Notes: generated by a model from the sequence alone, not told the origin. A stretch of 64,000 bases of DNA from Oscillospiraceae bacterium (GCA_910575815.1 CAJTFN010000013.1:1-64000), one strand, 5' to 3'. Shown: positions 16,987 to 26,959, counted from the first letter of the stretch. Numbers and translations: made by a program.

Positions 16987-17697
16987 ATGTCCAAGAAAAA
17001 AGCGCCGCCGGGGCTCACCAATCTGGAGCGCTTCGGCGGAGGCGTCTTCTTTGTGATTTACCTGCTGCTCCTGCCTCTGGCGGCGGGGCCCCTGCTCCGT
17101 CTGGCGGGGCAGCTTCTGGGACGGCGGCTGACGGGGAACCTGGGCAGCGTCATCTACTACTACACGCTCTTCGCCGTCACCGTGATTCTTTTTCACAGCC
17201 TCCTGGCCAAGACCACCCGCCGCTTTCTGGACAACCCCGCCCTGGCCCTTAAAACCGCCTGCGTGGGCATGGTGGCGCACTACGGGCTCTGCGAGCTGGC
17301 CTCCCGCCTGGGAAAGCTCTTGGCAAACCGGGGGGGCAACCTCAACGACTCCGCCATCGCCACCCAGATCGGCAGCGCCCCCCATATGACTCTGCTGATT
17401 GTCCTCTTTTTGGCCCCCTTTGTGGAGGAGACCCTCTTCCGGGGGCTGGTCTTCGGCGGGCTGAAGGACCGGAGCCGCCTGCTGGCCTACGCTGCCAGCT
17501 GCGCCCTCTTCGCCCTGCTCCATGTGTGGCAGTTCGCCGTCGCGGGCCGGGACCCGGCCTATTTTCTTTTGATGCTGCAATATGTGATTCCCGGCCTGGT
17601 ATTGGCCTGGGCCTATGAGCACGCGGGGACCCTCTGGGCCTCCATCGGCCTCCACGCCGGAATCAACGCCCTGTCGGTCCTCTCCGGGCTGCTGTGA
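16987..17697 (+). CDS. CPBP-family intramembrane metalloprotease-like protein
   Basis: A 236-residue membrane protein with about seven hydrophobic segments. It carries the CPBP/Abi motifs EETLFRGLVF (E147/E148), FALLHVWQF and a C-terminal HAGINAL, which form the glutamate/histidine metal site of Rce1-type intramembrane proteases. Its substrate is unknown; family members are linked to prenyl-protein processing or bacteriocin immunity. ATG 16987 follows GGAGGG, 10 nt after the mutS stop, so it is very probably translated from the mutS transcript. Confidence 0.88.
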   Translation: MSKKKAPPGLTNLERFGGGVFFVIYLLLLPLAAGPLLRLAGQLLGRRLTGNLGSVIYYYTLFAVTVILFHSLLAKTTRRFLDNPALALKTACVGMVAHYGLCELASRLGKLLANRGGNLNDSAIATQIGSAPHMTLLIVLFLAPFVEETLFRGLVFGGLKDRSRLLAYAASCALFALLHVWQFAVAGRDPAYFLLMLQYVIPGLVLAWAYEHAGTLWASIGLHAGINALSVLSGLL

Positions 17698-17770
17698 GGC
17701 CGCCCTTTCCCGTCGGCAGGGTCAGACTCTATACAACCGGACGTCCCGCGTCCAAAAAGGATGGTTCCCC

Positions 17771-18682
17771 ATGAGTTTTATCGACACACTGGCGGAGATG
17801 CTGGTCATCCTCTTCGCCATCGCCTGCGGCTACGCCGCCAACCGCCTGGGCTATCTGGGCGGCGAAACCGACCGGAGGATTTCCAAGCTCCTGCTGAACA
17901 TCACCATGCCCTCCATGATCCTGGGGGCCGTCTGCACCGGAGACACCCTGCCGGAGGCCTCCGTGGTGCTGGGCGTCCTGCTGGTGGCCGTGGTGTTTTA
18001 CCTGCTGGAATTCGCCTTCGCCTTCCTCGTTCCCCCTCTCCTGGGGGGGACGCCGGGACAAAAGGGCGTCTGGCGCTACACCATGGCCTTCCCCAACGTG
18101 GGCTTCATCGGCTACCCGGTGGCCGTGGCCCTCTTTGGCCCCGGCGCCTTGTTTTACGCGGTGATTCTGGTTCTGCCCTTCAACCTGCTCTCCTTCACCC
18201 TGGGCCCCCTGATGCTCACCGGAGCCCGGCGGTTCAGCCTCCGGCAGATGTTCTCTCCCTGTGTGGTGTCCTCCATCGCCGCCCTGCTCCTGGCCCTGGC
18301 CCGTCTCCGTCCCCCGGCGGTGATTGGGGAGGCTCTGGAGTTCGCCGGCAGCATCACCGTCCCTCTGTCGCTGATGTTCGTGGGCTCCCTTCTGGCGGGG
18401 CTCCCCCTGGGGCACATGCTCTCCTCTCCCCGCCTGTGGATTTTAACGGCGGTACGTCTCCTGGTCCTTCCCCTGGTGCTGTATCCCATTCTCCGGGCCA
18501 TGGGAACCGACGAGCTGATCCTGGGCATTGCCATTACCCAGATGGCCATGCCCGCGGCGGTCAACGGCTCTCTTCTTTGCATGGAGTACGGCGGAGACGC
18601 GGAGTGCATGGCTCAAATCACCTTCATCTCCACCCTGGCCTCCATTCTGACCATCCCCATCATCGCCGCCCTCCTGCTCTGA
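17771..18682 (+). CDS. AEC-family (auxin efflux carrier-like) transporter
   Basis: A 303-residue membrane protein with ten predicted membrane segments in two five-helix halves, matching PF03547 transporters, which in bacteria export small organic acids such as malate or malonate. Typical features are NITMPSMILGAV in the first half, FPNVGFIGYPV in the middle and AMPAAVNGSLL near the end. The substrate cannot be told from sequence. ATG 17771 follows AAAAAGGA. It lies between the CPBP gene and mutL in the same direction. Confidence 0.88.
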   Translation: MSFIDTLAEMLVILFAIACGYAANRLGYLGGETDRRISKLLLNITMPSMILGAVCTGDTLPEASVVLGVLLVAVVFYLLEFAFAFLVPPLLGGTPGQKGVWRYTMAFPNVGFIGYPVAVALFGPGALFYAVILVLPFNLLSFTLGPLMLTGARRFSLRQMFSPCVVSSIAALLLALARLRPPAVIGEALEFAGSITVPLSLMFVGSLLAGLPLGHMLSSPRLWILTAVRLLVLPLVLYPILRAMGTDELILGIAITQMAMPAAVNGSLLCMEYGGDAECMAQITFISTLASILTIPIIAALLL

Positions 18683-18739
18683 CCCCCTCCCGGGGCCGAA
18701 CCCGCGCGATTCCCATCTCATGACAAAGGAGGTCTTCCC

Positions 18740-20815
18740 ATGCCCCACATCCAACAACTTCCCTCTCACGTGGCGGACCTCATCGCCGCGGGAGAGGTGG
18801 TGGAACGTCCCGCCAGCGTCGTCAAGGAGCTGGTGGAAAACGCCATTGACGCCGGGGCTTCCGCCGTGGTGGTGGAGCTCCGCCGGGGGGGCATGGGCCT
18901 CATCCGGGTCAGCGACGACGGCTGCGGCATCGCCCCGGACCAGCTGGCCACCGCTTTCCTGCGTCATGCCACCAGCAAGCTCCGCACCCCGGAGGACCTG
19001 GGAAAGATCGGCACTCTGGGCTTCCGGGGGGAGGCTCTGGCGGCCATCTCCGCCGTCAGCCGGATCGACATCCGGACCCGGCGGAGGGAGGACGCCACCG
19101 GCTCCGCCCTCCATCTGGAGGGCGGTGTCCCCGGAGACGCGGAGGCCGTGGGGGCCCCGGAGGGAACCACCATTCTGGTCCGGGACCTCTTTTACAACAC
19201 CCCCGCCCGCCTGAAATTCATGAAGAAGGACAGTGCCGAGACGGCGGCGGTCAGCGGCTTGATGCAGCACCTGGCCCTGTCTCACCCGGACGTGTCCTTC
19301 AAGTTTCTCAAGGACGGCGCCGAGGCCCTCCACACCCCCGGCGACGGCCGCCTGGACTCCGCCATCTACGCAGCCCTGGGCCGGGACTTCGCCCGGAGCC
19401 TGCTTCCCGTCAAGGGCCAGGGGGAGGGCACAGAGGTCTCCGGTTTCATCACCCAGCCCCTCCAGGGGCGGGGCTCCCGGGCCATGCAGGTCTTCTTCGT
19501 CAACGGGCGCTTCATCAAGTCCCAGCTCCTCACGGCGGCCCTGGAGGAGGGCTACCGGGACCAGCTGATGAAGGGAAAATTCCCCGGCTGCGTGCTGGCG
19601 GTGACGCTGCCGGTGACCTTAGTGGACGTCAACGTCCACCCCGCCAAGACCCAGGTAAAATTCGCCCAGGAACGGGCGGTCTTCAACGCGGTGTATCACA
19701 CGGTGCTGGACACCCTGGCCGAACGGGGAGGCCCCCGTCCCGCCGGAGAGACGGCCCCGCCGCCCGAGGCCGCCGCGAACCCCCGGGGGGACTTCTTCCA
19801 ATCCATGGACGCCAAAACCTACCGGACCCAGGGAACCGGGAAGCCCAAGCCCCCCTCCTGGGACACGGAGCGGCCCTCCGGGACGGCGCGGCTGTCGGAC
19901 CGGGTTCCCGGCGGGTTCGGCGTCCGCCCTCCGGAGGGAGAACGCCGGGTCCCGGACATCCGGAAATCCTTTCCCCCACTGCGGAACGACGCGCCGCCCT
20001 CGGTGCTGAGCCGGGAGGCGGAGGGCCCGGCCAAGGAAACGCCGGTTCCTTCGGCGCGGCAGGCTTCTTCGGAAAAACCCTCGCCGCCTGAAAGGCAAGC
20101 CCCTCCGGCGGAACCGGCGGCCCGGCGGAAGGAAGCCCTTCCCCCCAAGCCGCCCCTCGGGGAGCCCCCGGCTCCTTCCGCCGGGGCGGCGAGCCTCCCC
20201 CCGGCCATTCCCCGGGAGCTGCCCCGTCAGGAGACCCTGGAAACCCTGGAAGAGCCCCCCTGGCGGATTGCCGGGGAGGTGCTGCGGACCTACATCGTCT
20301 GCGAGAGCGCCGACGGCACCGTGTGGCTCATCGACAAGCACGCCGCCCACGAGCGCGTCAACTACGACCGCCTGAAGGCCGGCCTGGAGCCCCCCATGCG
20401 CCAGACGCTTCTGACCCCCGCCGCCGTGGAGCTGGGCCGGGAGGACGGCGCCTTGCTGCTGGAGCATCTGCCCCTGCTGGAGGAGCTGGGCTTTTCCTGC
20501 GAGGACTTCGGCGGCGGCGCGGTGCTGGTCCGGGAGATCCCGGCGGACCTGGAGGCCGGAGACGTGACGGCCACCCTGGAGGAGATCGCCGGGAAGCTCC
20601 GGGAGGGCCGGTCCCCGGCGGAGCGCCGGGAGGGCCTGCTCCACACCATGGCCTGCAAGGCCGCCATCAAGGGCGGCTGGAACAGCGACCCGGCGGAGCT
20701 GCGGGTTCTGGTGGAAAAGGTCCAGCGGGGCGAGGTGCGCTATTGTCCCCACGGGCGGCCCGTGGCTGTGAAGATCACCCGCTACGAGCTGGAGAAGATG
20801 TTCCGGCGGGCGTAG
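18740..20815 (+). CDS. mutL: DNA mismatch repair protein MutL
   Basis: A 691-residue GHKL ATPase that couples MutS mismatch recognition to strand incision. The N-terminal ATPase motifs are ELVENAIDAGA, DDGCGI and GFRGEALAAIS. A long Pro/Ala/Glu-rich linker spans about residues 340-490. The C-terminal domain carries an endonuclease-type metal motif in the form DKHAAHERVNYD (canonical DQHAxxExxxxE, with Lys for Gln and Asp for the last Glu), then ACKAAIKG and CPHGRPV. ATG 18740 follows AAAGGAGG. It sits in the classical mutS-mutL-miaA-hfq order. Confidence 0.97.
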   Translation: MPHIQQLPSHVADLIAAGEVVERPASVVKELVENAIDAGASAVVVELRRGGMGLIRVSDDGCGIAPDQLATAFLRHATSKLRTPEDLGKIGTLGFRGEALAAISAVSRIDIRTRRREDATGSALHLEGGVPGDAEAVGAPEGTTILVRDLFYNTPARLKFMKKDSAETAAVSGLMQHLALSHPDVSFKFLKDGAEALHTPGDGRLDSAIYAALGRDFARSLLPVKGQGEGTEVSGFITQPLQGRGSRAMQVFFVNGRFIKSQLLTAALEEGYRDQLMKGKFPGCVLAVTLPVTLVDVNVHPAKTQVKFAQERAVFNAVYHTVLDTLAERGGPRPAGETAPPPEAAANPRGDFFQSMDAKTYRTQGTGKPKPPSWDTERPSGTARLSDRVPGGFGVRPPEGERRVPDIRKSFPPLRNDAPPSVLSREAEGPAKETPVPSARQASSEKPSPPERQAPPAEPAARRKEALPPKPPLGEPPAPSAGAASLPPAIPRELPRQETLETLEEPPWRIAGEVLRTYIVCESADGTVWLIDKHAAHERVNYDRLKAGLEPPMRQTLLTPAAVELGREDGALLLEHLPLLEELGFSCEDFGGGAVLVREIPADLEAGDVTATLEEIAGKLREGRSPAERREGLLHTMACKAAIKGGWNSDPAELRVLVEKVQRGEVRYCPHGRPVAVKITRYELEKMFRRA

Positions 20816-20845
20816 GAGAATCCCCGCAAAAGAAAGAGGTACACT

Positions 20846-21436
20846 ATGAAGCTTTTATTCATTGACGGCTGCGTCAGCCAGCGGGGCCCGGCCTCCCGGA
20901 CCCGCGCCCTGGCCGGCGCCTTCCTCTCCGCCTTTCAGGCGGCTCACCCCGAGGCGGAGGTGGAGACCGTGGTTTTGGAGACACTGGACGCAAAGCCCTT
21001 CCTTCCCGCCGCCCTGGACGAGCGGGACGCCCTTGCCTCCATAGGGGCTTTTGACGCGCCGGTCTTCGATCTGGCCCGGCAGTTCCGGGGAGCGGACCGG
21101 ATCGTGGCGGCGGCGCCCTTCTGGGACCTGAGCTTCCCGGCAGCCATGCGGACCTACATAGAGCACATCTCCGTCAACGGCCTCTGCTATCACTACGAGG
21201 CCGACGGCTGCCACGGCGACTGCCGGGGAACCCGCCTGGCCTATCTCACCACCGGCGGGGACTTCCAGCGGCCGGAAAGCCTGGGGGTCCTTTACTGGAA
21301 GCAGCTTTCCGCCATGTTCGGCATCCCTCGGTTCGACTATGTCTTCGCCGGCGGTCTGGATGTGGACCCCGCCAAGACGGCGGCGCTTCTGGAGGCCGCC
21401 TGCCAGGAGGCCCGGGCCCTGGGCCGGGAGTTCTGA
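20846..21436 (+). CDS. NAD(P)H-dependent flavin oxidoreductase (azoreductase-like)
   Basis: A 196-residue flavodoxin-fold protein resembling FMN-dependent NADH-azoreductases and quinone reductases. It has an N-terminal MKLLFIDGCVS strand-loop for FMN phosphate, the central AAPFWDLSFPAAMRTYIEH block that lines the flavin, and a TTGGDFQ loop. The physiological acceptor is unknown. ATG 20846 follows AAAGAGG. Its TGA directly abuts the miaA ATG, so the two are translationally coupled. Confidence 0.82.
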   Translation: MKLLFIDGCVSQRGPASRTRALAGAFLSAFQAAHPEAEVETVVLETLDAKPFLPAALDERDALASIGAFDAPVFDLARQFRGADRIVAAAPFWDLSFPAAMRTYIEHISVNGLCYHYEADGCHGDCRGTRLAYLTTGGDFQRPESLGVLYWKQLSAMFGIPRFDYVFAGGLDVDPAKTAALLEAACQEARALGREF

Positions 21437-22381
21437 ATGGGCCCGAAGGTTGTCTGCGTCGTGGGGCCCACCGCCTGCGGCAAAACCACCCTGGGGGTGC
21501 TGCTGGCCAAGCGCTTCGGCGGCGAGGTGGTCTCCGCCGACTCCATGCAGATCTACCGGGGCATGACCATCGGCACCGCCGCCCCCACCCCCCGGGAGAT
21601 GGATGGCGTGCCTCACCACATGATCGCCGTGGCTGAACCGGAGGAATCCTGGTCCGCCGCCCGCTACGTTCAGGAGGCCACCCCCGTTCTCGACGGCATC
21701 CTGGCCCGGGGCCGCCTCCCCATCCTGGTGGGGGGCACAGGCCTGTGGATGGACGCGGTGATCCGGGGCCACGGCTTTGCCCCCGGGCAGGCCGGCGGCG
21801 CGGTCCGCCGGGAGCTGGAGGCCCGTCTGGCCCGGGAGGGCATCGGCCCTCTGCTGTCCCAGCTCCGGGAGGCGGACCCCGAGGCCGCGGAACGCCTCCA
21901 CCCCGCCGACGAAAAGAGGATTCTCCGGGCCCTGGAGGTCTTTCTGGAAACCGGGAAGACCATCACCCAGCACAACCGGGAGACCCAGGCCCTGCCTCCC
22001 CGGTACGACGCGCTGTGGATCGGCCTCCAGTTCGCCAACCGGGAGGACATGCGCCGCCTCATCGACCAGCGGGTGGACCAGATGGCCCGGGAGGGCCTTT
22101 CGGAAGAGGTCCGGGCCCTTTTGGGGCGGGGGCTTTCCAAAAACGCCACCGCCCTCCAGGCCATCGGCTACAAGGAGTTCCTCCAGGTGCTGGAGGGCTC
22201 CGCCACGGAGGAGGAAGCTTTGGCCGAGGTGAAGCTCCGCTCCCGGCAATACGCCAAGCGGCAGCTGACCTGGCTGCGGCGGAATCCCGCCATCCATTGG
22301 ATTTTCTGGGAAAAAGACCGGGATTTTGCCCGAGCCCTACAGGTTTCGACGGAAATTCTCTCCGCTTGGGGCGTATCCTAG
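21437..22381 (+). CDS. miaA: tRNA dimethylallyltransferase
   Basis: A 314-residue enzyme that transfers dimethylallyl from DMAPP to A37 of tRNAs reading UNN codons; MiaB then methylthiolates the product. The P-loop is GPTACGKTT (about residues 10-18), with [11 protein letters not shown] (catalytic Asp, substrate recognition), GGTGLW, and [10 protein letters not shown]. The start ATG at 21437 immediately follows the preceding stop codon. It is followed by hfq at 105 nt, the order also found in Bacillus and proteobacteria. Confidence 0.97.
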   Translation: MGPKVVCVVGPTACGKTTLGVLLAKRFGGEVVSADSMQIYRGMTIGTAAPTPREMDGVPHHMIAVAEPEESWSAARYVQEATPVLDGILARGRLPILVGGTGLWMDAVIRGHGFAPGQAGGAVRRELEARLAREGIGPLLSQLREADPEAAERLHPADEKRILRALEVFLETGKTITQHNRETQALPPRYDALWIGLQFANREDMRRLIDQRVDQMAREGLSEEVRALLGRGLSKNATALQAIGYKEFLQVLEGSATEEEALAEVKLRSRQYAKRQLTWLRRNPAIHWIFWEKDRDFARALQVSTEILSAWGVS

Positions 22382-22485
22382 AATCCAGCGGACGGCCGCG
22401 CCGGGTCCCGGCGCCCTGTCTCGCCGTACCATCAACAGCGCCTCCCTCCAAAGAGGCGCGGGACAAAGAAAAAGGAGCGAACGAC

Positions 22486-22713
22486 ATGCAAAACAAAACC
22501 AACCTACAGGACCTCTTCCTCCTCCGGGCCAAGCGAGACCGGGTACCCGTCACCATGTTCCTGATGAACGGCTTCCAGATGCGGGGAACCATTACCGGCT
22601 TCGACCCCTTTGTGGTCATCCTGGACAGCGAGGGACGCCAGCAGGTCATCTACAAACACGCCATTTCCACCATCGCCCCCACCCGGCCTGTATCCCTGGC
22701 GGAGGAAGAATAA
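22486..22713 (+). CDS. hfq: RNA chaperone Hfq
   Basis: A 75-residue Sm-fold protein with the Sm1 segment ([20 protein letters not shown]) and the Sm2 motif [10 protein letters not shown] (YKHA uridine-binding loop). The length is typical of a minimal Gram-positive Hfq with an almost absent C-terminal tail (VSLAEEE). It forms hexamers that bind A-rich and U-rich RNA. ATG 22486 follows AAAAAGGAG. It is probably co-transcribed with miaA. Confidence 0.95.
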   Translation: MQNKTNLQDLFLLRAKRDRVPVTMFLMNGFQMRGTITGFDPFVVILDSEGRQQVIYKHAISTIAPTRPVSLAEEE

Positions 22714-22758
22714 CCCCATCCGCCACCGGCTGCGGCGGCGTACAAAAACGACGTACAT

Positions 22759-24027
22759 ATGAAAGAGAAAAAAAACACCCTGGGAACCAAATTACTGATG
22801 ACCGCCCTCTTTTTGGGGGTGGCGGCCTATTTTCTCATCGAGGCCCTGCAATTTCTGGACGACCCCCTCACCATCATTCTGGCCTACAACTACCAGGTGG
22901 AGTCCACTGTGGACCTGGCGGGCTATGTCGTCCGGGACGAGCGGGTCCTTCCGGACGACAGCGGCGGCCTCCTCCGTATTCAGCGGTCGGAGGGCGAGCG
23001 GGTGGCCGGGGGAAGCACCGTGGCCTCCGTCTACGCGGACCAGGCCTCTCTGGACCGGCAGGCGGAGATCGACAACCTGGAAAACCGGGTGGAGCAGCTG
23101 CAATACGCCCAGGACCTGGCCATGGCGGCGGAGACCACCCGGAAGCTGGACGCCCAGATTACCCAAAACCTTCTGTCCTATCGCCAGTACCTGACGGCGG
23201 GACGGCTCTATGACGCCGAGGGCGCCGCCCTGGAGCTTCGGGCCCTGGTGCTGAAACGGGACTACAGCGGCGGCAGCGGCGACCTGTCCGCCCAGCTCCA
23301 GGAGCTGGGGGCCCAGCTTTTAAGCCTCCGTTCCCAGTCGGAAGGCTCCGTCCGGCGGATCACCTCCCCGGAGTCGGGACTCTACTCCGCCGAGGTGGAC
23401 GGCTATGAGACCGTGCTGACCCCGGCCCTTCTGGAGAGCCTGACCCCCTCTCAGCTCAGCGAGCTGACGGCGGACCCGGCGACGGTCTCCCGGGTGGGCA
23501 AGCTCATCCTAGGCACCGACTGGTACTACGCCGCCACCCTCTCCGCCAAGGACGCCATGGCCCTCCAGGACCGGCAGTCGGAGCTGGGGGAGCTGTCTCT
23601 CCGCTTCTCTCAGGGAGTGAACCGGGACCTTCCGGTGACCTTGGAGTCCGTGGGCGCCACGGAGAAGGGCCAGGTGGTGGCGGTGTTCCGGGGGAACTCC
23701 TATCTCCAGGAGCTGACCCTTCTGCGTCAGCAGCGGGCCCAGGTCGTCACCGGGACCACCCAGGGCATCCGGGTCCTCAAGGAGTCCCTCCGGGCGGAGC
23801 GCTCCTATTTGGACGAGTCCGGAGCGCTGGTCACCGAGGCGGCCACCGGCATCTACTGCCTGGTGGGCCGGGAGGCCCGTTTCAAGCCCGTCGAGGTGGT
23901 CTACAGCGGAGACGGCTTCGTTCTGGTCCGCCCCACGTCCACCAAGGAGGCTTATACGCTCCGGCCGGGGGAGCAGGTAATCCTCTCCGCGCGGGGGCTG
24001 TTTGACGGAAAAGTCCTGCTGGACTGA
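22759..24027 (+). CDS. HlyD-like membrane-anchored adaptor protein
   Basis: A 422-residue protein with one N-terminal membrane anchor (about residues 12-30) and a large extracytoplasmic part. A YQVESTVDLAGYVVRDE strand and SGGLLRIQRSEGERVAGGS resemble the lipoyl/barrel-sandwich halves of HlyD-type periplasmic adaptors. Coiled coil lies between about residues 95 and 200. The C-terminal part (KPVEVVYSGDGFVLVRP) returns to the barrel. No transporter partner is adjacent. It immediately precedes yggS-sepF-divIVA, where a protein of this type often sits in Clostridia, pointing to an envelope or division role. Confidence 0.75.
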   Translation: MKEKKNTLGTKLLMTALFLGVAAYFLIEALQFLDDPLTIILAYNYQVESTVDLAGYVVRDERVLPDDSGGLLRIQRSEGERVAGGSTVASVYADQASLDRQAEIDNLENRVEQLQYAQDLAMAAETTRKLDAQITQNLLSYRQYLTAGRLYDAEGAALELRALVLKRDYSGGSGDLSAQLQELGAQLLSLRSQSEGSVRRITSPESGLYSAEVDGYETVLTPALLESLTPSQLSELTADPATVSRVGKLILGTDWYYAATLSAKDAMALQDRQSELGELSLRFSQGVNRDLPVTLESVGATEKGQVVAVFRGNSYLQELTLLRQQRAQVVTGTTQGIRVLKESLRAERSYLDESGALVTEAATGIYCLVGREARFKPVEVVYSGDGFVLVRPTSTKEAYTLRPGEQVILSARGLFDGKVLLD

Positions 24028-24135
24028 CGGTGGGCGGCCCATCCGGAAAGCGCCCCAGGCTTTCCGGATGGGCTTCCGGAGCAACCCGGAGACGGGATTT
24101 CAGAAATCTAACGAATATAGAAAGAGGCTGAGCTT

Positions 24136-24828
24136 ATGTCCATTGCCGAAAACATCGCCCAAGTCCGGGCAAATATCGCCGCCGCCGCCCAGGCCGCCGG
24201 ACGAAACCCCGGAGACATTCTCTTAGTGGGCGCCAGCAAGATGAATGACGCCGCCGCCTGCCGGGAGGCCATCGCCGCCGGAATCGACGCCTTGGGGGAG
24301 AACCGGGTCCAGGAGATGACCGCCAAGCTGGCGGAGAACGCCTACGCCGGGGCCCCCCTCCACTTCATCGGCCACCTCCAGCGCAACAAGGTCCGGCAGG
24401 TGGTTGGAAAGGCCGGCTTGATCCAGTCCGTGGGCTCTCCGGAGCTGCTGGATGAGATCGAAAAGGCCGCGGCCAGGCTGGAGCTGACCCAGGACATTCT
24501 CCTGGAGGTCAACATCGGCGAGGAGGCCGCCAAGAGCGGATTCCCCCCGGCGGAGCTCTTCCGCGGCGCTCAGGCGGCTTTGGAGCGGGAGCACCTTCGG
24601 GTGCTGGGATTGATGACCATTCCCCCGGCGGACGCGTCCCGGGAGGAAAATCTCCGTTATTTTGACAAAGTTCGGGCTCTTTTTATTGACATCAACGAGA
24701 AATTGTTTCATAATAGTCTTCGGTATCTGTCTATGGGCATGAGTGGCGACTATGAGGACGCCATCCGCGCCGGGGCCACCATGGTCCGGGTGGGGACTGC
24801 CATCTTCGGCAGCCGCCATTACGTATAA
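24136..24828 (+). CDS. YggS-family pyridoxal phosphate homeostasis protein
   Basis: A 230-residue alpha/beta-barrel PLP-binding protein (PLPBP). The cofactor lysine is K35 in DILLVGASKMND. HFIGHLQRNKVRQV and the C-terminal LSMGMSGDYEDAIRAGATMVRVG (phosphate-binding loop) are diagnostic. It is not known to catalyse a reaction; it buffers PLP and affects amino and keto acid pools. The ATG at 24136 follows AAAGAGG. It lies 13 nt upstream of sepF, the usual Gram-positive arrangement. Confidence 0.95.
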   Translation: MSIAENIAQVRANIAAAAQAAGRNPGDILLVGASKMNDAAACREAIAAGIDALGENRVQEMTAKLAENAYAGAPLHFIGHLQRNKVRQVVGKAGLIQSVGSPELLDEIEKAAARLELTQDILLEVNIGEEAAKSGFPPAELFRGAQAALEREHLRVLGLMTIPPADASREENLRYFDKVRALFIDINEKLFHNSLRYLSMGMSGDYEDAIRAGATMVRVGTAIFGSRHYV

Positions 24829-24841
24829 CGGGAGGTATGCC

Positions 24842-25279
24842 ATGAGTTTCCTTGACGAGCTGAAAAAACTGGCCCATCCTTACGAAGATGAGGACGAGGA
24901 GTTTGAGGACTTCGAAGACGATTCCCCTGGCCGGGACGCCTTTGAGGATCGCCGTTCCAAATTTGACGACCGCCGCAGCAAGGTGGTCAACATCCACGCC
25001 ACTACCCAGCTGAAGGTGGTTCTGGTGAAGCCGGAGCGCTTTGAGAACGCCTCGGAAATTGCCGACCAGCTGAAGGACAAGCGGACGGTCGTCCTGAACC
25101 TGGAGTCCACCAACAAGGACGTGGCCCGCCGCCTGATTGACTTTCTCTCCGGGGTGGCCTACGCCGGAGAGGGCAAGATCAAGAAGGTCGCCGCCAACAC
25201 GTACATCATCACACCCTATCACGTGGACATTGAGGGCGATCTGATCGACGAGCTGGAAAACAACGGACTCTATTTTTAA
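24842..25279 (+). CDS. sepF: cell division protein SepF
   Basis: A 145-residue protein that bundles FtsZ filaments and tethers them to the membrane. The N-terminal amphipathic helix is MSFLDELKKLAHPY, followed by a highly acidic linker (residues 17-45). The conserved core is RTVVLNLESTNKDVARRLID to KKVAANTYIITP. ATG 24842 follows GGGAGG. It is in an operon with yggS and divIVA. Confidence 0.95.
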   Translation: MSFLDELKKLAHPYEDEDEEFEDFEDDSPGRDAFEDRRSKFDDRRSKVVNIHATTQLKVVLVKPERFENASEIADQLKDKRTVVLNLESTNKDVARRLIDFLSGVAYAGEGKIKKVAANTYIITPYHVDIEGDLIDELENNGLYF

Positions 25280-25330
25280 CCGCACCAACAAACAACAGGA
25301 AGACTTGCGCTCTGGGGAGGATATGAGACC

Positions 25331-26038
25331 ATGCTGACGCCGCAGGAGGTTTCCGCCCGCTCCTTCACCAAAATGGTGATGGGCGGCTATAACATGACCA
25401 TGGTGGACGAGTTTCTGGACGAGCTCACCGACGATTACACCACCCTCTATAAGGAGAACGCCTCCTTGAAGGCCAAGCTGAAGGTGCTGGTGGAGAAGGT
25501 GGAGGAATACCGCGCCACGGAGGAATCCATGCGGGCTACCCTCCTCACCGCCCAGCGCATGGCGGATTCCACCGTAAAGGAGGCCGAGGCCAAGCGGGAC
25601 GAGATTCTCCGCCAGGCGGAGGCCGCCGCCCGGGAAAAGCTGGAGGGCTACCGGAAGGAAGCCGCGGAATCCGACCAGCGCCTCCGCATGGGGCACGAGG
25701 CCTTCCAGCGCTTCATCGAAGAGACTAAGGCCCTCTGCGCCAAGCAGATTCAGTATTTGGACGAGCTCCCCAAGCTCTCCCTGGCCGGGACCGGGGAGGA
25801 GGTCCAGATCCCCGTGGCGGAGATCGAGGAGACCATTCTCTCCGCCGGGGAGGCGGCGGAGCCTGTTCCCGCGGCGGAGGAGCCGGCGGCGTCCCCCTCG
25901 GCGGAGGAACTGCTGGACACCCTGGCGGCCGCTGAGTCCAAGGAAGAGCCCCCTCCGGCGGAGGACCTCAGCGCCACCCGCCGGCTGAATATTCACGACC
26001 TGAAGTTCGGCCCCAATTACCGGAGCGAAGAAAACTGA
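25331..26038 (+). CDS. DivIVA-domain protein
   Basis: A 235-residue DivIVA family protein that recognises curved membrane at poles and septa. The N-terminal domain reads MLTPQEVSARSFTKMVMGGY with the family pattern MVDEFLDEL. Coiled coil runs to about residue 150, then an acidic, Ala/Glu-rich tail, and a C-terminal RRLNIHDLKFGPNY motif that is conserved in clostridial versions. ATG 25331 follows GGGGAGG with about 9 nt spacing. It follows sepF by 51 nt. Confidence 0.92.
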   Translation: MLTPQEVSARSFTKMVMGGYNMTMVDEFLDELTDDYTTLYKENASLKAKLKVLVEKVEEYRATEESMRATLLTAQRMADSTVKEAEAKRDEILRQAEAAAREKLEGYRKEAAESDQRLRMGHEAFQRFIEETKALCAKQIQYLDELPKLSLAGTGEEVQIPVAEIEETILSAGEAAEPVPAAEEPAASPSAEELLDTLAAAESKEEPPPAEDLSATRRLNIHDLKFGPNYRSEEN

Positions 26039-26063
26039 CAGCCCGAAGGGAGGGTAAGGCCTC

Positions 26064-26945
26064 ATGACCGGTCAACCGCCCATCGTCGCCTTTCTCTATG
26101 ACTTCGACAAAACCCTCTGCACAACGGATATGCAGAACTACGCCTTCATTCCCAGCCTGGGCATGACCCCAGGGGAATTTTGGGCGGAGGCCAACAGCTT
26201 TGGCCGCCGGAACCGCATGGACGCCATTCTGGCCTATATGTACATCATGCTCCAGGAGGCTCAGCGGAAGTCCCTGCCCTTCACCCGGGAGGACCTGGTG
26301 GAGAAGGGGCGGGGCATTGAGCTTTTCCCCGGCGTGGAGGGCTGGTTCGACCGGATCAACGCCTTTGGCCGGCGCCAGGGCGTCCAGGTGGAGCATTACG
26401 TCATCTCCTCCGGCTTGCGGGAGATCATCGAGGGGTCTTCCATCAGCAGCGCCTTCAAGGAAATCTACGCCAGCGAGTTTTACTACGACGAAACGGGCCG
26501 CCCCGTCTGGCCCAAGCTGGCGGTAAATTTTACGGCGAAGACCCAGTTTGTCTACCGGATCAACAAGGGGGTTTTGGACGTCTCCGACGACAAGACCCTC
26601 AATGCTTCCATGCCCGACGACAGCAAGCGAATTCCCTTTGTCAACATGATTTACATGGGTGACGGCCTCTCCGACGTGCCCTGCATGAAGATGATGCGGG
26701 CCTATGGCGGCCAGGCCATCGCCGTTTACCAGTCCGCCAACCGGGCCGGCGTGGAAGAGCTGCTGGCCCGGGGACGGGTGGATTTTATCTTTCCGGCGGA
26801 CTACCGGGAGGGCTCCGCCCTGGATGAGACGGTGAAGAACATCATCCGGAAGATGTCCATAGCCGACCGGCTCTGGGAGGAAAATCTCTACCAGCTCCGG
26901 CACATCGGGGGCGACGTGCTGCCCGATCAGGTGGGGCTGTTTTAG
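26064..26945 (+). CDS. HAD-superfamily hydrolase
   Basis: A 293-residue haloacid dehalogenase-fold phosphatase. Motif I is YDFDKTLCT (nucleophile D13), motif II is VISSG, motif III is probably the lysine of the WPKLAVNFTAKTQ region, and motif IV is GDGLSDVP. A helical cap lies between motifs I and II. It is similar to the phosphoserine phosphatase-like branch, but the substrate is unknown. ATG 26064 follows GGGAGGG. It is the last gene of the sepF-divIVA run, followed by a terminator. Confidence 0.85.
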   Translation: MTGQPPIVAFLYDFDKTLCTTDMQNYAFIPSLGMTPGEFWAEANSFGRRNRMDAILAYMYIMLQEAQRKSLPFTREDLVEKGRGIELFPGVEGWFDRINAFGRRQGVQVEHYVISSGLREIIEGSSISSAFKEIYASEFYYDETGRPVWPKLAVNFTAKTQFVYRINKGVLDVSDDKTLNASMPDDSKRIPFVNMIYMGDGLSDVPCMKMMRAYGGQAIAVYQSANRAGVEELLARGRVDFIFPADYREGSALDETVKNIIRKMSIADRLWEENLYQLRHIGGDVLPDQVGLF

Positions 26946-26959
26946 AAGCTGCGTACAGT